Positions 37,474 through 49,668 are shown, counted from the first letter of the stretch. The stretch is DNA of 64,000 nucleotides from CAVQAH01 sp963784195 (GCA_963784195.1 CAWARA010000030.1:134588-198587), one strand, 5' to 3'. Made by a program: numbers and translations. Notes: a model not told the origin generated them from the sequence alone.

Positions 37474-39180
37474 ATGACGCATCGCGCGTTGCTGCCGGCC
37501 CTGGCAGCCGTCGGATTGACATTCTCTGTCACGGCTTGCGGCTCCAATCCGAAGCCGAAGGCCGCTCAGCCACCTGCCCCGGTGCAGAAGGCGCCCGAGC
37601 TACCCCCGGCACCGAAGCCCGATCCGATCACTGTCCTGATCGAGACCTCCGATCGGCATTTCCAGGCCGGTGAGCGTGAGCTCCACATGGGGCATCTCGA
37701 TAAGGCGAAGGTGGAGTTCGATCGCGCCGTGGACGTCCTGCTCGAATCGCCTTATGGCGCCCGAACGGATTCCCGGCTCCGCGAACACTTCGACCGCCTG
37801 ATCGATCGCATCAACGCGTACGAGGTTTCCGCGCTCGAACAAGGCGACGGCTTCGCCGAAAAGACCTACGAGCCGGCATCAATCGACGAGCTCCTCAAGA
37901 TCGCGACGTTCCCGAAGCCTGATGCCGACCTGGCGACGACCGAAGCGGTCAGAGCCGACCTGGCTGCGACCGAACACGACGTCCCAATCCCGCAGAACAC
38001 CAAGGTGCTGTCGTACGTCGAGCTGTTCCAGGGACGGCTGCGCGACTACATTCACGAGAGCCTGACCCGCGGCACGAAGTACCTGCCGATGATTCAGGAC
38101 GTGTTCCGGGCCGAGGGTATTCCCCTCGACCTCGCGTACATCCCGATCATCGAAAGCGGCTTCAAGACGAACGCGCTCTCGCGCGCCAGCGCCAAAGGCC
38201 CCTGGCAGTTCATGCGGGCCACCGCGATCGAGCAGGGACTTCGCCACGACTGGTACATCGACGAACGATCCGATCCTGAGAAGGCAACGATTGCCGCTGC
38301 GAAATACCTGAAGTCCCTCCACAGGCTGTTCGACGGCGACTGGCACCTCGTGCTCGCCGCCTATAACGGCGGGATGGGCCGCGTGCAGCGCGCGGTCAAG
38401 CGATCGGGAGTCGACGACTTCTGGTCGCTGTCGCAGAGCTCGCGCTACCTGCCGCGCGAAACGCGTGAATACGTTCCTCTCATCCTGGCCGCCATCATCG
38501 TCGCCCGAAACCCCTCGCAATACGGCTTCGAGATCGTGGCCGAAGAGCCTGTGCCTTTCGAGAAGGTCACGCTCCCCCGCGCGATCGACCTGCGTCGCGT
38601 GGCCGAGTGGACGGGCTGCTCAATCGACGAGATTCAGGCGCTCAACCCGGAATTGCGCCGTTGGACGACGCCGGTGAGGGACAAGGATTACGAGCTCAGG
38701 GTCCCGCTCGGCACCGCGGAGCTGTTCACGGCGAAGCTGAGCGAGGCATCGCCCGGCGATCTCGCGTCGCTGAAGTGGCACACCGTGAAGAAGGGCGAAA
38801 CGCTCGCGACGATCGCGCGGAAGCTCAGGGTCAGCCGCGTCGATCTGGCGGAAGCGAATTCGATGTCCACGCGGGCAAAACTTCGAGCCGGCCAGGAACT
38901 CGTGATTCCGCGGGCTCCGGCGACACTGCTTGCAACCAATACGAAGCGTGCCGCGCCGACGGCTGTCGCGTCGCGCTCGATTTCAGGGCCGGCCGCGGTC
39001 GCCGACGATGAGGAACCGAAGGCGCGGACCATCACGCATCGCGTCAAGCGCGGCGATACGCTGTTTGGGATCGCGCGCCTCTACGACACGACCGTGGACA
39101 AGATCAAGAGCGTGAACCGCCTGCGCAGCAACGTCATCTCCCCCGGGCTCCGGCTGAAGATCGTTCAAGAGACCCCCTAG
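37474..39180 (+). CDS. mltD: MltD-like lytic transglycosylase lipoprotein with LysM domains
   Basis: 568 residues from ATG 37474; upstream in-frame GTG/ATG starts lack a signal. Lipobox FSVTACGS at about residue 20, Pro/Ala-rich linker, then a GH23 domain (about 185-330) with catalytic Glu in IPIIESGFKTNALSRASAKG and the AYNGGMGRVQRA motif. Two LysM repeats follow (WHTVKKGETLATIARKLRVS and THRVKRGDTLFGIARLYDTT), which bind peptidoglycan. Trims glycan strands at the outer membrane. Ends with a clear terminator at 39258. Confidence 0.93.
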   Translation: MTHRALLPALAAVGLTFSVTACGSNPKPKAAQPPAPVQKAPELPPAPKPDPITVLIETSDRHFQAGERELHMGHLDKAKVEFDRAVDVLLESPYGARTDSRLREHFDRLIDRINAYEVSALEQGDGFAEKTYEPASIDELLKIATFPKPDADLATTEAVRADLAATEHDVPIPQNTKVLSYVELFQGRLRDYIHESLTRGTKYLPMIQDVFRAEGIPLDLAYIPIIESGFKTNALSRASAKGPWQFMRATAIEQGLRHDWYIDERSDPEKATIAAAKYLKSLHRLFDGDWHLVLAAYNGGMGRVQRAVKRSGVDDFWSLSQSSRYLPRETREYVPLILAAIIVARNPSQYGFEIVAEEPVPFEKVTLPRAIDLRRVAEWTGCSIDEIQALNPELRRWTTPVRDKDYELRVPLGTAELFTAKLSEASPGDLASLKWHTVKKGETLATIARKLRVSRVDLAEANSMSTRAKLRAGQELVIPRAPATLLATNTKRAAPTAVASRSISGPAAVADDEEPKARTITHRVKRGDTLFGIARLYDTTVDKIKSVNRLRSNVISPGLRLKIVQETP

Positions 39181-39206
39181 CCGATAGGCTCCTCGATCTC
39201 AAAAAC

Positions 39207-39237
39207 TGATCGCCCGCCGCCTGCGGGCGCGATCAGA
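39207..39237. repeat. Inverted repeat after the MltD-like gene
   Basis: CTGATCG...CCCGC and GCGGG...CGATCAG form a near-perfect stem around CGCCT. It precedes the terminator by 21 bp. Role unknown; may stabilise the transcript end. Confidence 0.55.
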
Positions 39238-39257
39238 TTCTCAATCCTTCGAACCGC

Positions 39258-39282
39258 AAAGGCCGGATTTCCGGCCTTTTTC
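39258..39282 (+). terminator. Rho-independent terminator
   Basis: AAAGGCCGG, ATTT loop, CCGGCCTTTTT: a 9-bp stem followed by five T. It ends the MltD-like transcript and separates it from yifB. Confidence 0.85.
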
Positions 39283-39312
39283 ATCTGTCCTCCCGTTTGC
39301 ACCTTCGCGCGC

Positions 39313-40821
39313 ATGCTTGCGTGCATGCGCACCGCGGCGGTGTTCGGCATCGAAGCCTGCACGGTGCAGGTCGAAGTGGACGTGACGGTCGGACTCCCCT
39401 CGTTCACGATGGTCGGGCTGCCCGACATCAGCGTGCGCGAAAGCCGCGACCGGGTGCGTAGCGCCATCCGAAACTCCGGCTATGAGCTGAAGCCGCGAAA
39501 GATCACGGTCAACCTCGCCCCTGCGGACATTCGCAAGGCGGGGTCGTCATTCGACTTGCCGATCGCGCTTGGCGTGCTGGCGGCATCCGGGTTGATCAAG
39601 CGTCGCGACGTTGCGGAGATCCTGCTGGTCGGCGAGCTCTCCCTGGATGGCGCGATCCAGACGGCGCGCGGGGTGCTGCCAATCGCCGCGGCGGCGCGGC
39701 GCGAGCGATACAGCGGCCTGCTCCTCCCCTCTCCGAACACGGCCGAGGCTGCCGTGGTGGAAGGGCTCTCACTCTTTCCAGTCCGCTCGCTCGCCGAAGC
39801 AGTCGAGGCGCTGAACGATCCCGAGGCGTACCTTGCCGTCAATCGCCCGACGCCCGCGGAGCGGCGGCGTCCGGTCGACGACGCGCCCGACGGGGACTTC
39901 GCCGACGTCCGCGGCCAGGCGCTCGCGCGCCGCGCGCTGGAGATCGCGGCGGCCGGCGGTCACAACACGCTGATGATTGGAGCACCCGGTGCAGGCAAGA
40001 CGATGATGGCGCGACGAGTCGCCGGAATCCTTCCGGAGCTGACGTTCGACGAAGCTCTCGAGGCAACGGCGATTCATTCGGTCGCGGGCCTCCTGCCACC
40101 CGGCACGCGTCTCCTGTCCGCGCGGCCGTTTCGCGCGCCGCATCACACGATCTCGGAGGTCGCGCTGGTCGGCGGCGGGCAGCATCCGCGACCCGGCGAG
40201 ATCAGCCTCGCCCACCACGGCGTGCTCTTCCTGGACGAGATGCCGGAATTCAACCGGCGTGCCCTCGAGGTCCTGCGTCAGCCGCTCGAAGAAGGGTGCG
40301 TGCGCATCGCGCGCGCTGCACGGACCGCGGTCTTTCCCGCGCGCTTCATGCTGATTGGGGCGATGAACCCGTGCCCGTGCGGGTACGCCGGGGATCGGCA
40401 TCGCCCGTGCCGGTGCTCACCCCTGCAGGTTGCGCGCTACGCAGGCCGGCTGTCAGGTCCGCTCCGCGATCGCATCGACCTCACCGTTCCGGTCGCAGCA
40501 CTTCCCGCGCGCGACCTTCAGGACGGGGCGGAAGGAGAATCGTCGGCGTCGATTCGCCAACGGGTCGTGTCCGCGCGCGAGCGGCAACTGCAGCGCGACG
40601 GCGTGCTGAACGCGCGCCTCACCGGCCGCCGCCTGCGCGCCCGCGCACGACTGGAGAACGACGCACGCGCGCTGCTTGGACGAGCGCTGACCCGCCTGGC
40701 GCTCAGCGCCCGCGGCTACGACCGTGTCCTGCGCGTCTCACGCACGATTGCCGACCTCGATGGCGCGGAGGAGATCTCGGCGGAGCACCTGGGTGAGGCG
40801 CTGCAGTTCAGAGGGGACTAG
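39313..40821 (+). CDS. YifB/ComM family Mg-chelatase-like AAA ATPase
   Basis: 502 residues. N-terminal Lon-type (ChlI) domain (MLACMRTAAVFGIEACTVQV, VGLPDISVRESRDRVRSAI), AAA core with Walker A IGAPGAGKTMMARR and Walker B LFLDEMPEF, and C-terminal domain with MNPCPCGYAGDRHRPCRC holding the conserved Cys cluster. ComM acts as a branch-migration helicase in natural transformation; this protein is a homologue with standard length. The neighbouring type II/IV pilus-like genes would fit a competence role (inference). Confidence 0.95.
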   Translation: MLACMRTAAVFGIEACTVQVEVDVTVGLPSFTMVGLPDISVRESRDRVRSAIRNSGYELKPRKITVNLAPADIRKAGSSFDLPIALGVLAASGLIKRRDVAEILLVGELSLDGAIQTARGVLPIAAAARRERYSGLLLPSPNTAEAAVVEGLSLFPVRSLAEAVEALNDPEAYLAVNRPTPAERRRPVDDAPDGDFADVRGQALARRALEIAAAGGHNTLMIGAPGAGKTMMARRVAGILPELTFDEALEATAIHSVAGLLPPGTRLLSARPFRAPHHTISEVALVGGGQHPRPGEISLAHHGVLFLDEMPEFNRRALEVLRQPLEEGCVRIARAARTAVFPARFMLIGAMNPCPCGYAGDRHRPCRCSPLQVARYAGRLSGPLRDRIDLTVPVAALPARDLQDGAEGESSASIRQRVVSARERQLQRDGVLNARLTGRRLRARARLENDARALLGRALTRLALSARGYDRVLRVSRTIADLDGAEEISAEHLGEALQFRGD

Positions 40822-40823
40822 CA

Positions 40824-40905
40824 GAATGGGCGATGGGCGAATGGGCAGATCGGCTAAGGCCAGTGGGCACATGGTCAGATTGCCATTGACGGTTACGATT
40901 CGCGA
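40824..40905. repeat. Half array of degenerate 7-bp repeats
   Basis: In the 322-bp gap 40822-41143, bases 40824-40905 carry GATGGGC/AATGGGC/CAGTGGG-like 7-bp units in one direction. No inverted partner is clear. The rest of the gap has a TTGACA at 41057-41062 and a CTCTAtggTAGAG palindrome (41065-41077) likely controlling the M23 gene; no gene is present. Confidence 0.5.
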
Positions 40906-41143
40906 TCGCCGATTTCCGAAGGGCGATGCCGGGCCGTCGATTCCCAAAGCACTGCGCCAGACGGCCGTTGCAGCCGATAGTGCAATTGGGTGTCCTTTTG
41001 GGCATATGGACGGGCCCGCCAGCTCGTCCCAGGCTCGCAGTCGGTTGTTTTCACCCTTGACAGCTCTATGGTAGAGTTCCCCGTTCTATCCAGATGGTCG
41101 TTGCGCTGACGAGGTAAGGACCCAGTCCGCGCTGAGAGCACCG

Positions 41144-42046
41144 TTGTTTTCCAGACGTTTTTCAGTCGTCATCGCCGATCGGTCGACGGGTGCTGTCCGT
41201 CGTCTGACCATTCGTGCGTGGATCGTGGGCGCCGCGATCGCGTGTGCGGTTGCGCTTCCGATCGTGATTGGTCTCGGCGCGCGGTGGAGTGCCCAGGCGG
41301 AGATTTACGAGCTTCGCGCCAGCAACGAGAATCTCACGCTCGAGAACGAGAGCTATCGCGCGGCCACCGCGCAGCTCTCGTCGCAGATCTCTGCGCTTCA
41401 GTCTGCCGTCGATGAAATCGGTGGTGAGGCCGCGGTCGATCCCGAATCGAACCGGGCGATGGAGCGGTTGCCGGCCATCGTCAGGTCGCGGGCGATGGGC
41501 GGCGGGACAACGGCGTCCGTCGCGCCGATCGTCAGCGGTCCATTCGGCCACGGCGACGCGGTCTTCGGGGTGCTCAAAGACATCCTTGGCGTGATCGAGG
41601 ATCGCCTGCACACGGTGCGCGATGGCGTCGAACGCCGTCAGCTGCTCGCCCGGGCGACACCGTCGATCTGGCCGGTGCCAGGATGGCTGTCGTCAGCTTA
41701 CGGAAACCGCCGCGATCCGTTCACGGGCGCCGCAGACTTTCATCCGGGCCTGGACATCTCCGCGGACCGTGGCGAGCCCGTGCTCGCGACCGCCGACGGG
41801 ATCGTGACGAGCTCATCGATGAGCGGCAACTACGGCAATCTCGTCGTCGTCGATCACGGGTTCGGGATCACCACCAAGTACGGCCACCTGTCACGCTTTG
41901 CCGTGATGAACGGACAAGAGGTTCGTCGTGGCGCCGTGATCGGATACGTTGGATCGACCGGCCGCTCCACCAGTCCCCACCTGCATTACGAAATCTGGGT
42001 CAATGGTCAACTGACCAATCCCCTGCGATTGCTCGGTCCTCGCTAA
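41144..42046 (+). CDS. M23-family metallopeptidase (membrane-anchored, coiled-coil)
   Basis: 300 residues from TTG 41144. One membrane helix (about residues 28-48), a coiled coil (about 55-95) and a C-terminal M23 domain (170-300). Zinc ligands: His and Asp in FHPGLDIS and HLHYEIW; GYVGSTGRSTSPHLHYEIW ends it. Acts on peptide cross-links or, when degenerate, as an activator. The first zinc His is present, so it is probably active. Start codon is uncertain because a non-ATG start is used. Confidence 0.88.
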   Translation: MFSRRFSVVIADRSTGAVRRLTIRAWIVGAAIACAVALPIVIGLGARWSAQAEIYELRASNENLTLENESYRAATAQLSSQISALQSAVDEIGGEAAVDPESNRAMERLPAIVRSRAMGGGTTASVAPIVSGPFGHGDAVFGVLKDILGVIEDRLHTVRDGVERRQLLARATPSIWPVPGWLSSAYGNRRDPFTGAADFHPGLDISADRGEPVLATADGIVTSSSMSGNYGNLVVVDHGFGITTKYGHLSRFAVMNGQEVRRGAVIGYVGSTGRSTSPHLHYEIWVNGQLTNPLRLLGPR

Positions 42047-42075
42047 GGATCTTGAAGCGGTAAGGCCCACGATTA

Positions 42076-42105
42076 TTGACCTGCGGAAGCGCGGTCCCGT
42101 ACAAT
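42076..42105 (+). promoter_or_regulatory. Sigma70-like promoter of secA
   Basis: TTGACC (42076-42081), 18-bp spacer, TACAAT (42100-42105), 73 bp before the secA start. Both hexamers match consensus at five of six positions. Confidence 0.6.
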
Positions 42106-42177
42106 CAACTGATATCCGGATCGCTTCCGCGCCTGCCGTAGCACCTGCCGCGGCGTGAGGAACGTCCCGGCCTCCGC

Positions 42178-45090
<2,913 letters not shown>

Positions 45091-45091
<1 letters not shown>

Positions 45092-45134
45092 CGCAAGTGC
45101 GCAAGTGCGCGGGTGCGCAAGTGCGCAAGTGCAC
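45091..45134. repeat. Octamer (GTGCGCAA) array, half element after secA
   Basis: GCGCAAGT GCGCAAGT GCGCGGGT GCGCAAGT GCGCAAGT units, same family as 24336-24540, beginning at the secA stop. No inverted partner nearby. Confidence 0.7.
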
Positions 45135-45146
45135 CAGTACCCGGCA

Positions 45147-45178
45147 GGCAGCAGAGCATCGCTGCCTTTTTTGTTTTT
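45147..45178 (+). terminator. Rho-independent terminator of secA
   Basis: GGCAGC, AGAGCATC loop, GCTGCC and a run of six T then GTTTTT. Stem of 6 bp with strong T-tract. Confidence 0.85.
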
Positions 45179-45209
45179 AGCGCCAGCGCCCGCGGCTCCG
45201 CGAGCGAGA

Positions 45210-45235
45210 GCGCATGGGGGTGGGGCCCCATGCGC
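45210..45235. repeat. Perfect 10-bp hairpin just before guaB
   Basis: GCGCATGGGG (45210-45219) pairs with CCCCATGCGC (45226-45235) across GTGGGG. It lies 20 bp before the guaB start, on its likely leader, so it could affect expression. No known purine riboswitch fold is recognised. Confidence 0.55.
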
Positions 45236-45255
45236 ACCAAGAAAAGAGCTAGTGA

Positions 45256-46782
45256 ATGGAAACCAGAACGGACGTCCTGAATACGGATCAGATCTCAGTC
45301 GGACTCTCTACGGCGCTGACGTTTGACGATGTGCTGCTGGTGCCGCGGCATTCGACAGTGGTTCCCAGTCAGGTCGACGTCACCTCGGCAGTGACACGTA
45401 ACATCCGCGTCAACGTGCCGCTGATGAGCGCGGCGATGGATACGGTTACGGAGTCGCGCCTCGCCATTGCGATGGCGCAGCAGGGCGGCATCGGGGTCAT
45501 TCACAAGAACCTCAGCCTGGAGGAACAAGCCTCCGAAGTCGACCGCGTCAAGCGCTCCGAGAGCGGCATGATCGTCAACCCGATCACGCTGTCGCCGTCC
45601 AACCGCATCTTCGAAGCGCTCGAGCTGATGAAGAAGTACCGGATCTCGGGCGTGCCGATCACCCAGGACGGCAGCAAGGAAGGGCGCCTCGTCGGAATCC
45701 TGACGAACCGCGATCTGCGGTTCGAGTCGAACCTGGATCGGCCGATCTCCGACATCATGACGCGCGATCCGCTGTTCACGGTTCCGGTGGGCACGACGCT
45801 CGAGCAGGCGCGCCAGTTCCTGCACCGTCACAAGGTCGAGAAGCTCCTGGTTGTCGACGACCGCTTCATGCTGAAAGGCCTGATCACGGTCAAGGACATT
45901 CAGAAGATGATCAAGTACCCGAGTGCGGCGAAGGACTCGCTGGGACGCCTGCGCGTCGGCGCAGCGGTAGGCGTCGGCCGCGATTCGATGGAGCGCGCTG
46001 AGGCGCTCGTCGCGGCGCACGTGGACATCCTGGTCGTCGACACCGCCCACGGGCATTCGCAGGGCGTGCTCGACATGGTCAAGCAGCTGCGCCGTCAGTT
46101 CAAGGACGTCGATCTGATCGCCGGCAACGTCGCCACCGCCGAAGCGACCGAAGCGCTGATCGAACTGGGCGTGGACGCCGTCAAGGTTGGCATCGGAGCG
46201 GGTTCAATCTGCACCACGCGCGTCGTCGCGGGCATCGGCGTGCCGATGATCACGGCCGTCGCCGACTGCGCGCGCGTCGCCGCGAGACGCCGCGTTCCGA
46301 TCATTGCCGACGGTGGCATTCGCTACTCCGGGGACATCACCAAGGCGATCTCCGTCGGGGCGAGCGCCGTCATGATCGGCAGCCTGTTCGCAGGCACCGA
46401 CGAGAGCCCGGGCGAGATGATTCTGTATCAGGGCCGGAGCTTCAAGGAATACCGCGGGATGGGATCGATGGGCGCCATGCGCCGGGGCAGCCGCGACCGC
46501 TACTTCCAGGACGAGTTCGATCTCGACGCGAATCCTGATGCCGCAGAAAAGCTCGTTCCGGAAGGGATCGAGGGACGCGTCGCCCACAAGGGCAGCGTCG
46601 CCGCCATGATCCACCAGCTGGTCGGCGGCCTCCGCGCGGGTATGGGCTACTGCGGCTGTCAGGACATCCCCACACTCCAGCGCGAAGCCCGCCTCATCCG
46701 CGTCAGCCCCGCCGGCCTGCGGGAAGGCCACGTGCACGACGTGATTATTACGAAAGAAGCGCCTAACTATCGGGTTGAATAG
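45256..46782 (+). CDS. guaB: IMP dehydrogenase
   Basis: 508 residues; IMP to XMP, the rate-limiting step to GMP. TIM barrel with the catalytic Cys loop GIGAGSICTTRVVAGIG (near residue 320), a GGIRYSGDITKAISVGA phosphate site, and EYRGMGSMGAMRRGSRDRYF. Two CBS domains sit at about residues 105-220 (ISGVPITQDG, VEKLLVVDDRF). Length is standard. Single gene; guaA is not in the window. Confidence 0.97.
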   Translation: METRTDVLNTDQISVGLSTALTFDDVLLVPRHSTVVPSQVDVTSAVTRNIRVNVPLMSAAMDTVTESRLAIAMAQQGGIGVIHKNLSLEEQASEVDRVKRSESGMIVNPITLSPSNRIFEALELMKKYRISGVPITQDGSKEGRLVGILTNRDLRFESNLDRPISDIMTRDPLFTVPVGTTLEQARQFLHRHKVEKLLVVDDRFMLKGLITVKDIQKMIKYPSAAKDSLGRLRVGAAVGVGRDSMERAEALVAAHVDILVVDTAHGHSQGVLDMVKQLRRQFKDVDLIAGNVATAEATEALIELGVDAVKVGIGAGSICTTRVVAGIGVPMITAVADCARVAARRRVPIIADGGIRYSGDITKAISVGASAVMIGSLFAGTDESPGEMILYQGRSFKEYRGMGSMGAMRRGSRDRYFQDEFDLDANPDAAEKLVPEGIEGRVAHKGSVAAMIHQLVGGLRAGMGYCGCQDIPTLQREARLIRVSPAGLREGHVHDVIITKEAPNYRVE

Positions 46783-46786
46783 AAAC

Positions 46787-46893
46787 GTTCGTTGTTCGTG
46801 GTTCGTGGTCCGTCGCTCGTAGCTCGTAGAGCCCTTATGTGGATTTGGGTTTTTCGAGCCACGAGCGACGATCCACGAACCACGGACGGTTAA
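46787..46893. repeat. Inverted pair of degenerate 7-bp arrays (GTTCGTG family)
   Basis: Left arm 46787-46832: GTTCGTT GTTCGTG GTTCGTG GTCCGTC GCTCGTA units, about six copies. Right arm 46855-46893: CGAGCCA CGAGCGA CGATCCA CGAACCA units. The arms are reverse complements across 22 bp. Lies just after guaB and may act as its transcript end. Other copies: 53611-53706 and a half at 11007-11036. Confidence 0.85.
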
Positions 46894-46924
46894 CATTTCT
46901 AGACGCGCTATCGTCTCAGTCGTT

Positions 46925-47536
46925 ATGAGACTCCCCCTTCGCCTACTGCTCGTCACACTGTTCGTCACTCCCTGCATCTACGCGTCCGCGGACTCCGTCC
47001 GCGCGGCCCAGGACACGGAATTCATACGGGCTCTCGAGAAGGCGCAGGAATCGCGGCCTGCGACGCTGACAGCGACGGCGCGGATTGCACCGGAGTCGGA
47101 GCCGGGCACACCGCTCGTCATTCACGGCACCGCGTTCGCGGAAGATGGCAAGACACCGCTCGCCAACGCGGTCATCTTTGCGTATCACACGGACAAGGAA
47201 GGCGTTTACGACAAGCCGGGTGCGCCCCCGCATTCGTGGCGGCTCCGTGGCTGGGCAAAGACGGACGCGAAGGGCGCATTCGAGTTCCGCACGATCAAGC
47301 CCGGATCGTATCCGGCGTCGAAGAACCCCGCACACGTGCACTTCACCATCTTCTCGGGCAACTCGCGCTATCACGCGGGCGAGCTGCAGTTTGCCGATGA
47401 CAAATTCATCGGCGCGCAGGAGCGAGAAAACTCGAAGAAGCAGGGCGAGTTCGGATCCGTCCGGACGGTTCGTCACGAAGGAACGACGGAGCACGTCGAC
47501 TTCAATGTGAAGGTCAATCCCAGCCAGCGATTCTGA
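46925..47536 (+). CDS. Secreted intradiol-dioxygenase-like protein
   Basis: 203 residues with signal peptide (LLLVTLFVTPCIYASADS). The body resembles the beta-sandwich of protocatechuate 3,4-dioxygenase: GTAFAEDGKTPLANAVIFAY and GWAKTDAKGAFEFRTIKPGSYP, then AHVHFTIF. In catalytic members iron is held by two Tyr and two His; here YHTDKEG, HVHF and Tyr residues could serve, but I cannot confirm the full set. Secreted homologues are common and mostly of unknown substrate. Confidence 0.75.
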   Translation: MRLPLRLLLVTLFVTPCIYASADSVRAAQDTEFIRALEKAQESRPATLTATARIAPESEPGTPLVIHGTAFAEDGKTPLANAVIFAYHTDKEGVYDKPGAPPHSWRLRGWAKTDAKGAFEFRTIKPGSYPASKNPAHVHFTIFSGNSRYHAGELQFADDKFIGAQERENSKKQGEFGSVRTVRHEGTTEHVDFNVKVNPSQRF

Positions 47537-47544
47537 CCGTCGGC

Positions 47545-48006
47545 TCAGCCTGTCCGTTTGATCCGGATCCGGCGGGTCGTGTCGGATTCGTGCGGGTCCG
47601 ACACAAAAGAGATGCGCACGTCGATGGCGGCCGTCGGCCGGTCGTGCCACCGTTCCGGCCATTCGATGGCGACGACCGCCTCGCCGCTGATCATCTCGTC
47701 GAGTCCGAGGTCGGTTGCTTCGACTGGCGTCAACCGGTAGAGATCGACGTGCTGAAGCACGAGCCGCCCGCCTGAGTATTCCTGCACGATCGTGAACGTG
47801 GGGCTCGAGACATCGTCTGCAGGCGCACCGAGTCCGCGCGCCAGGCCGCGAACGAAGGCCGTCTTCCCTGCTCCGAGCTCGCCGTAGAGGAGCACGACGT
47901 CACCTGCCGTGAGTTGAGAGGCGATGCGCTCACCGATGGTGGAGGTTTCTGCCTCGCTGGCGGTGACGACCTCGAGGTCAGTGCTCACAGCTCGCAACTC
48001 AACCAA
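47545..48006 (-). CDS. tsaE: tRNA N6-threonylcarbamoyladenosine biosynthesis ATPase
   Basis: 153 residues. Needed with TsaB and TsaD for t6A modification of ANN-decoding tRNAs. Walker A is LLYGELGAGKTAFVRG and ADDVSSPTFTIVQEY follows, then LQHVDLYRLTPVEATDLGLDE and AIEWPERW. Length fits (about 150). nnrDE lies just upstream on the same strand, the usual bacterial pairing, though the two are separated by a repeat arm. GTG 7 codons in is an alternative start. Confidence 0.95.
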   Translation of the reverse strand: MVELRAVSTDLEVVTASEAETSTIGERIASQLTAGDVVLLYGELGAGKTAFVRGLARGLGAPADDVSSPTFTIVQEYSGGRLVLQHVDLYRLTPVEATDLGLDEMISGEAVVAIEWPERWHDRPTAAIDVRISFVSDPHESDTTRRIRIKRTG

Positions 48007-48077
48007 CCAACCAAAAAGACTCCGTTCCTCCGCGTCTCCGAGTTGAAGCTCGTTCCGTGTCCTCCGTCCGCTCCGTT
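48005..48077. repeat. Left 73-bp arm of inverted repeat bracketing nnrDE
   Basis: Starts with AACCAACC and a run of A, then TCCGCGTCTCCGAGTTGAAG and CTCGTTCCGTGTCCTCCGTC. Nearly identical (about three differences) to the reverse complement of 49728-49799. Part of the CGGAG repeat family seen at 7863-8185. Confidence 0.9.
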
Positions 48078-48093
48078 GACGGCGGCTCGCAAG

Positions 48094-49668
48094 TCACTGC
48101 TCGCGCTTCACACGGCGGCGGGCCGTCAGTTCCAACACCGCGTCGCCCAGGCGTCCCGCCACGTCGCCAGCCGTCAGCGCCGTTTCCCCTTCGTCGGCCT
48201 CGGCGAGATCGCCGGCGGTGCCGTGCAGGTAGACCGCGAGCTTCGACGCTGCCTCGGCGTCGAGGAGCTGCGCGAACCACGCGGCGATCATGCCGGTCAG
48301 CACGTCGCCGGTCCCGCCGGTCGCCATCCCCGCATTGCCGGTGAGGTTCACGAAGGACCGGCCGTCGGGCCCGGCAATCACCGTGCGATGCCCTTTGAGA
48401 ACGACGTGCACGCGGCGGGCGGCGGCGAATTCCCTGGCGTGCCGCAGTCGATCGTACTGAATGTCTTCGATCGACGTGTTGAGGAGCCGTGCCATCTCGC
48501 CAGGATGCGGGGTGATGATCATGTCGACGCCGTCACGGCCCGTGAGCCGTTCGGGTTCGTCGGCCAACGCGTTCAGCGCATCGGCGTCGAGCACCAGAGG
48601 CACGCCTGCACGTTCGACGATGGCGTGCACGAAGGCCAGCGTGCCTGGCGCCTGACCGAGGCCCGGCCCGATCGCGATGACGTCCGCTTTCAAATCGAGG
48701 ACACGATCGACCGCGGCGAAATCGATCCCGCCCGTCGGCGTCTCGTCGAGCGCTTCCGTCATGTACTCGGGAGCCATGGCGGCAACGATCGGCACGCACG
48801 ACCGGGGCGTGGCAACGGTGACCAGGCCTGCTCCCGACTTCAACGCTCCGAGCGCTGCCAGATGAGCCGCGCCCGTGCGTCCCATCGAGCCGGCCACCAC
48901 GAGCACGCGACCGAAGTCTCCCTTGTGGGAATCCGGCGCCCGCGCCGGGACCAGCTCGCGCATCCGCTCTCGCGTGAGCAGCTCGAGATACGGCCCCTCG
49001 AGCTCGTCGAACACCGGGTACGGAATCCCGATGTCGGCAATGACGAGATCTCCAGCAAGCGTATCGGCCGGTGGAAACACGAGAGGGATCTTCGGCGCGC
49101 CGAGCGTGACTGTCATCGACGCTTCGATCGCTTTCGACTCGACCACGGCGCTATCGGCGGAGAGTCCCGTCGGCAGATCGATCGCGATGACCGGCAACCC
49201 GAGGCTGTTGATGTCTGCGACGACCGTCTCGAGCAGTCCCGACAGCCGCCCGCGAAACCCGGTTCCGAGGATCGCATCGACGATCAGATCGCATTCGGAG
49301 AGCTCTGTGGAATGCAGCTCCCATTCCTGCGCGTCCGTGATTTCGACAACCGTGAGGCCGATCTGGCCGAGCACTTCGAGATTGGTCCGCGCGTCACCGC
49401 GAACCTCGGCGACGCTCCCCAGGAGAAAGACGATCGCGTCGACGCCGCGCTGGACGAGCGTACGCGCCACCACGAACCCGTCGCCGCCGTTGTTGCCGCG
49501 GCCGCAAATGACGCCGACGCGACTCGACGTGAGATCTTCGTACGCCGCCTCCATCGCCGCCACTGCCTGACGTCCGGCGTTCTCCATAAGGACGACGGAC
49601 GGGATCCCGATCTCCTCGATCGTCCGCCGGTCCGCCTCGCGCATCTGTTCGGTGTTCAGCACCCGCAT
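48094..49668 (-). CDS. nnrD/nnrE: Bifunctional NAD(P)H-hydrate epimerase / ADP-dependent dehydratase
   Basis: 524 residues. Repairs hydrated NAD(P)H. The N-terminal half (1-220) is the YjeF_N epimerase with VICGRGNNGGDGFVVARTL; the C-terminal half is a ribokinase-fold dehydratase with LVVAGSMGRTGAAHLAAL, IAIGPGLGQ, ADALNALAD, ITPHPGEMARLL and NAGMATGGTGDVLTGMI. The whole gene lies between two ~72-bp inverted repeats. Orientation matches the usual nnr-tsaE order. Confidence 0.95.
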   Translation of the reverse strand: MRVLNTEQMREADRRTIEEIGIPSVVLMENAGRQAVAAMEAAYEDLTSSRVGVICGRGNNGGDGFVVARTLVQRGVDAIVFLLGSVAEVRGDARTNLEVLGQIGLTVVEITDAQEWELHSTELSECDLIVDAILGTGFRGRLSGLLETVVADINSLGLPVIAIDLPTGLSADSAVVESKAIEASMTVTLGAPKIPLVFPPADTLAGDLVIADIGIPYPVFDELEGPYLELLTRERMRELVPARAPDSHKGDFGRVLVVAGSMGRTGAAHLAALGALKSGAGLVTVATPRSCVPIVAAMAPEYMTEALDETPTGGIDFAAVDRVLDLKADVIAIGPGLGQAPGTLAFVHAIVERAGVPLVLDADALNALADEPERLTGRDGVDMIITPHPGEMARLLNTSIEDIQYDRLRHAREFAAARRVHVVLKGHRTVIAGPDGRSFVNLTGNAGMATGGTGDVLTGMIAAWFAQLLDAEAASKLAVYLHGTAGDLAEADEGETALTAGDVAGRLGDAVLELTARRRVKREQ

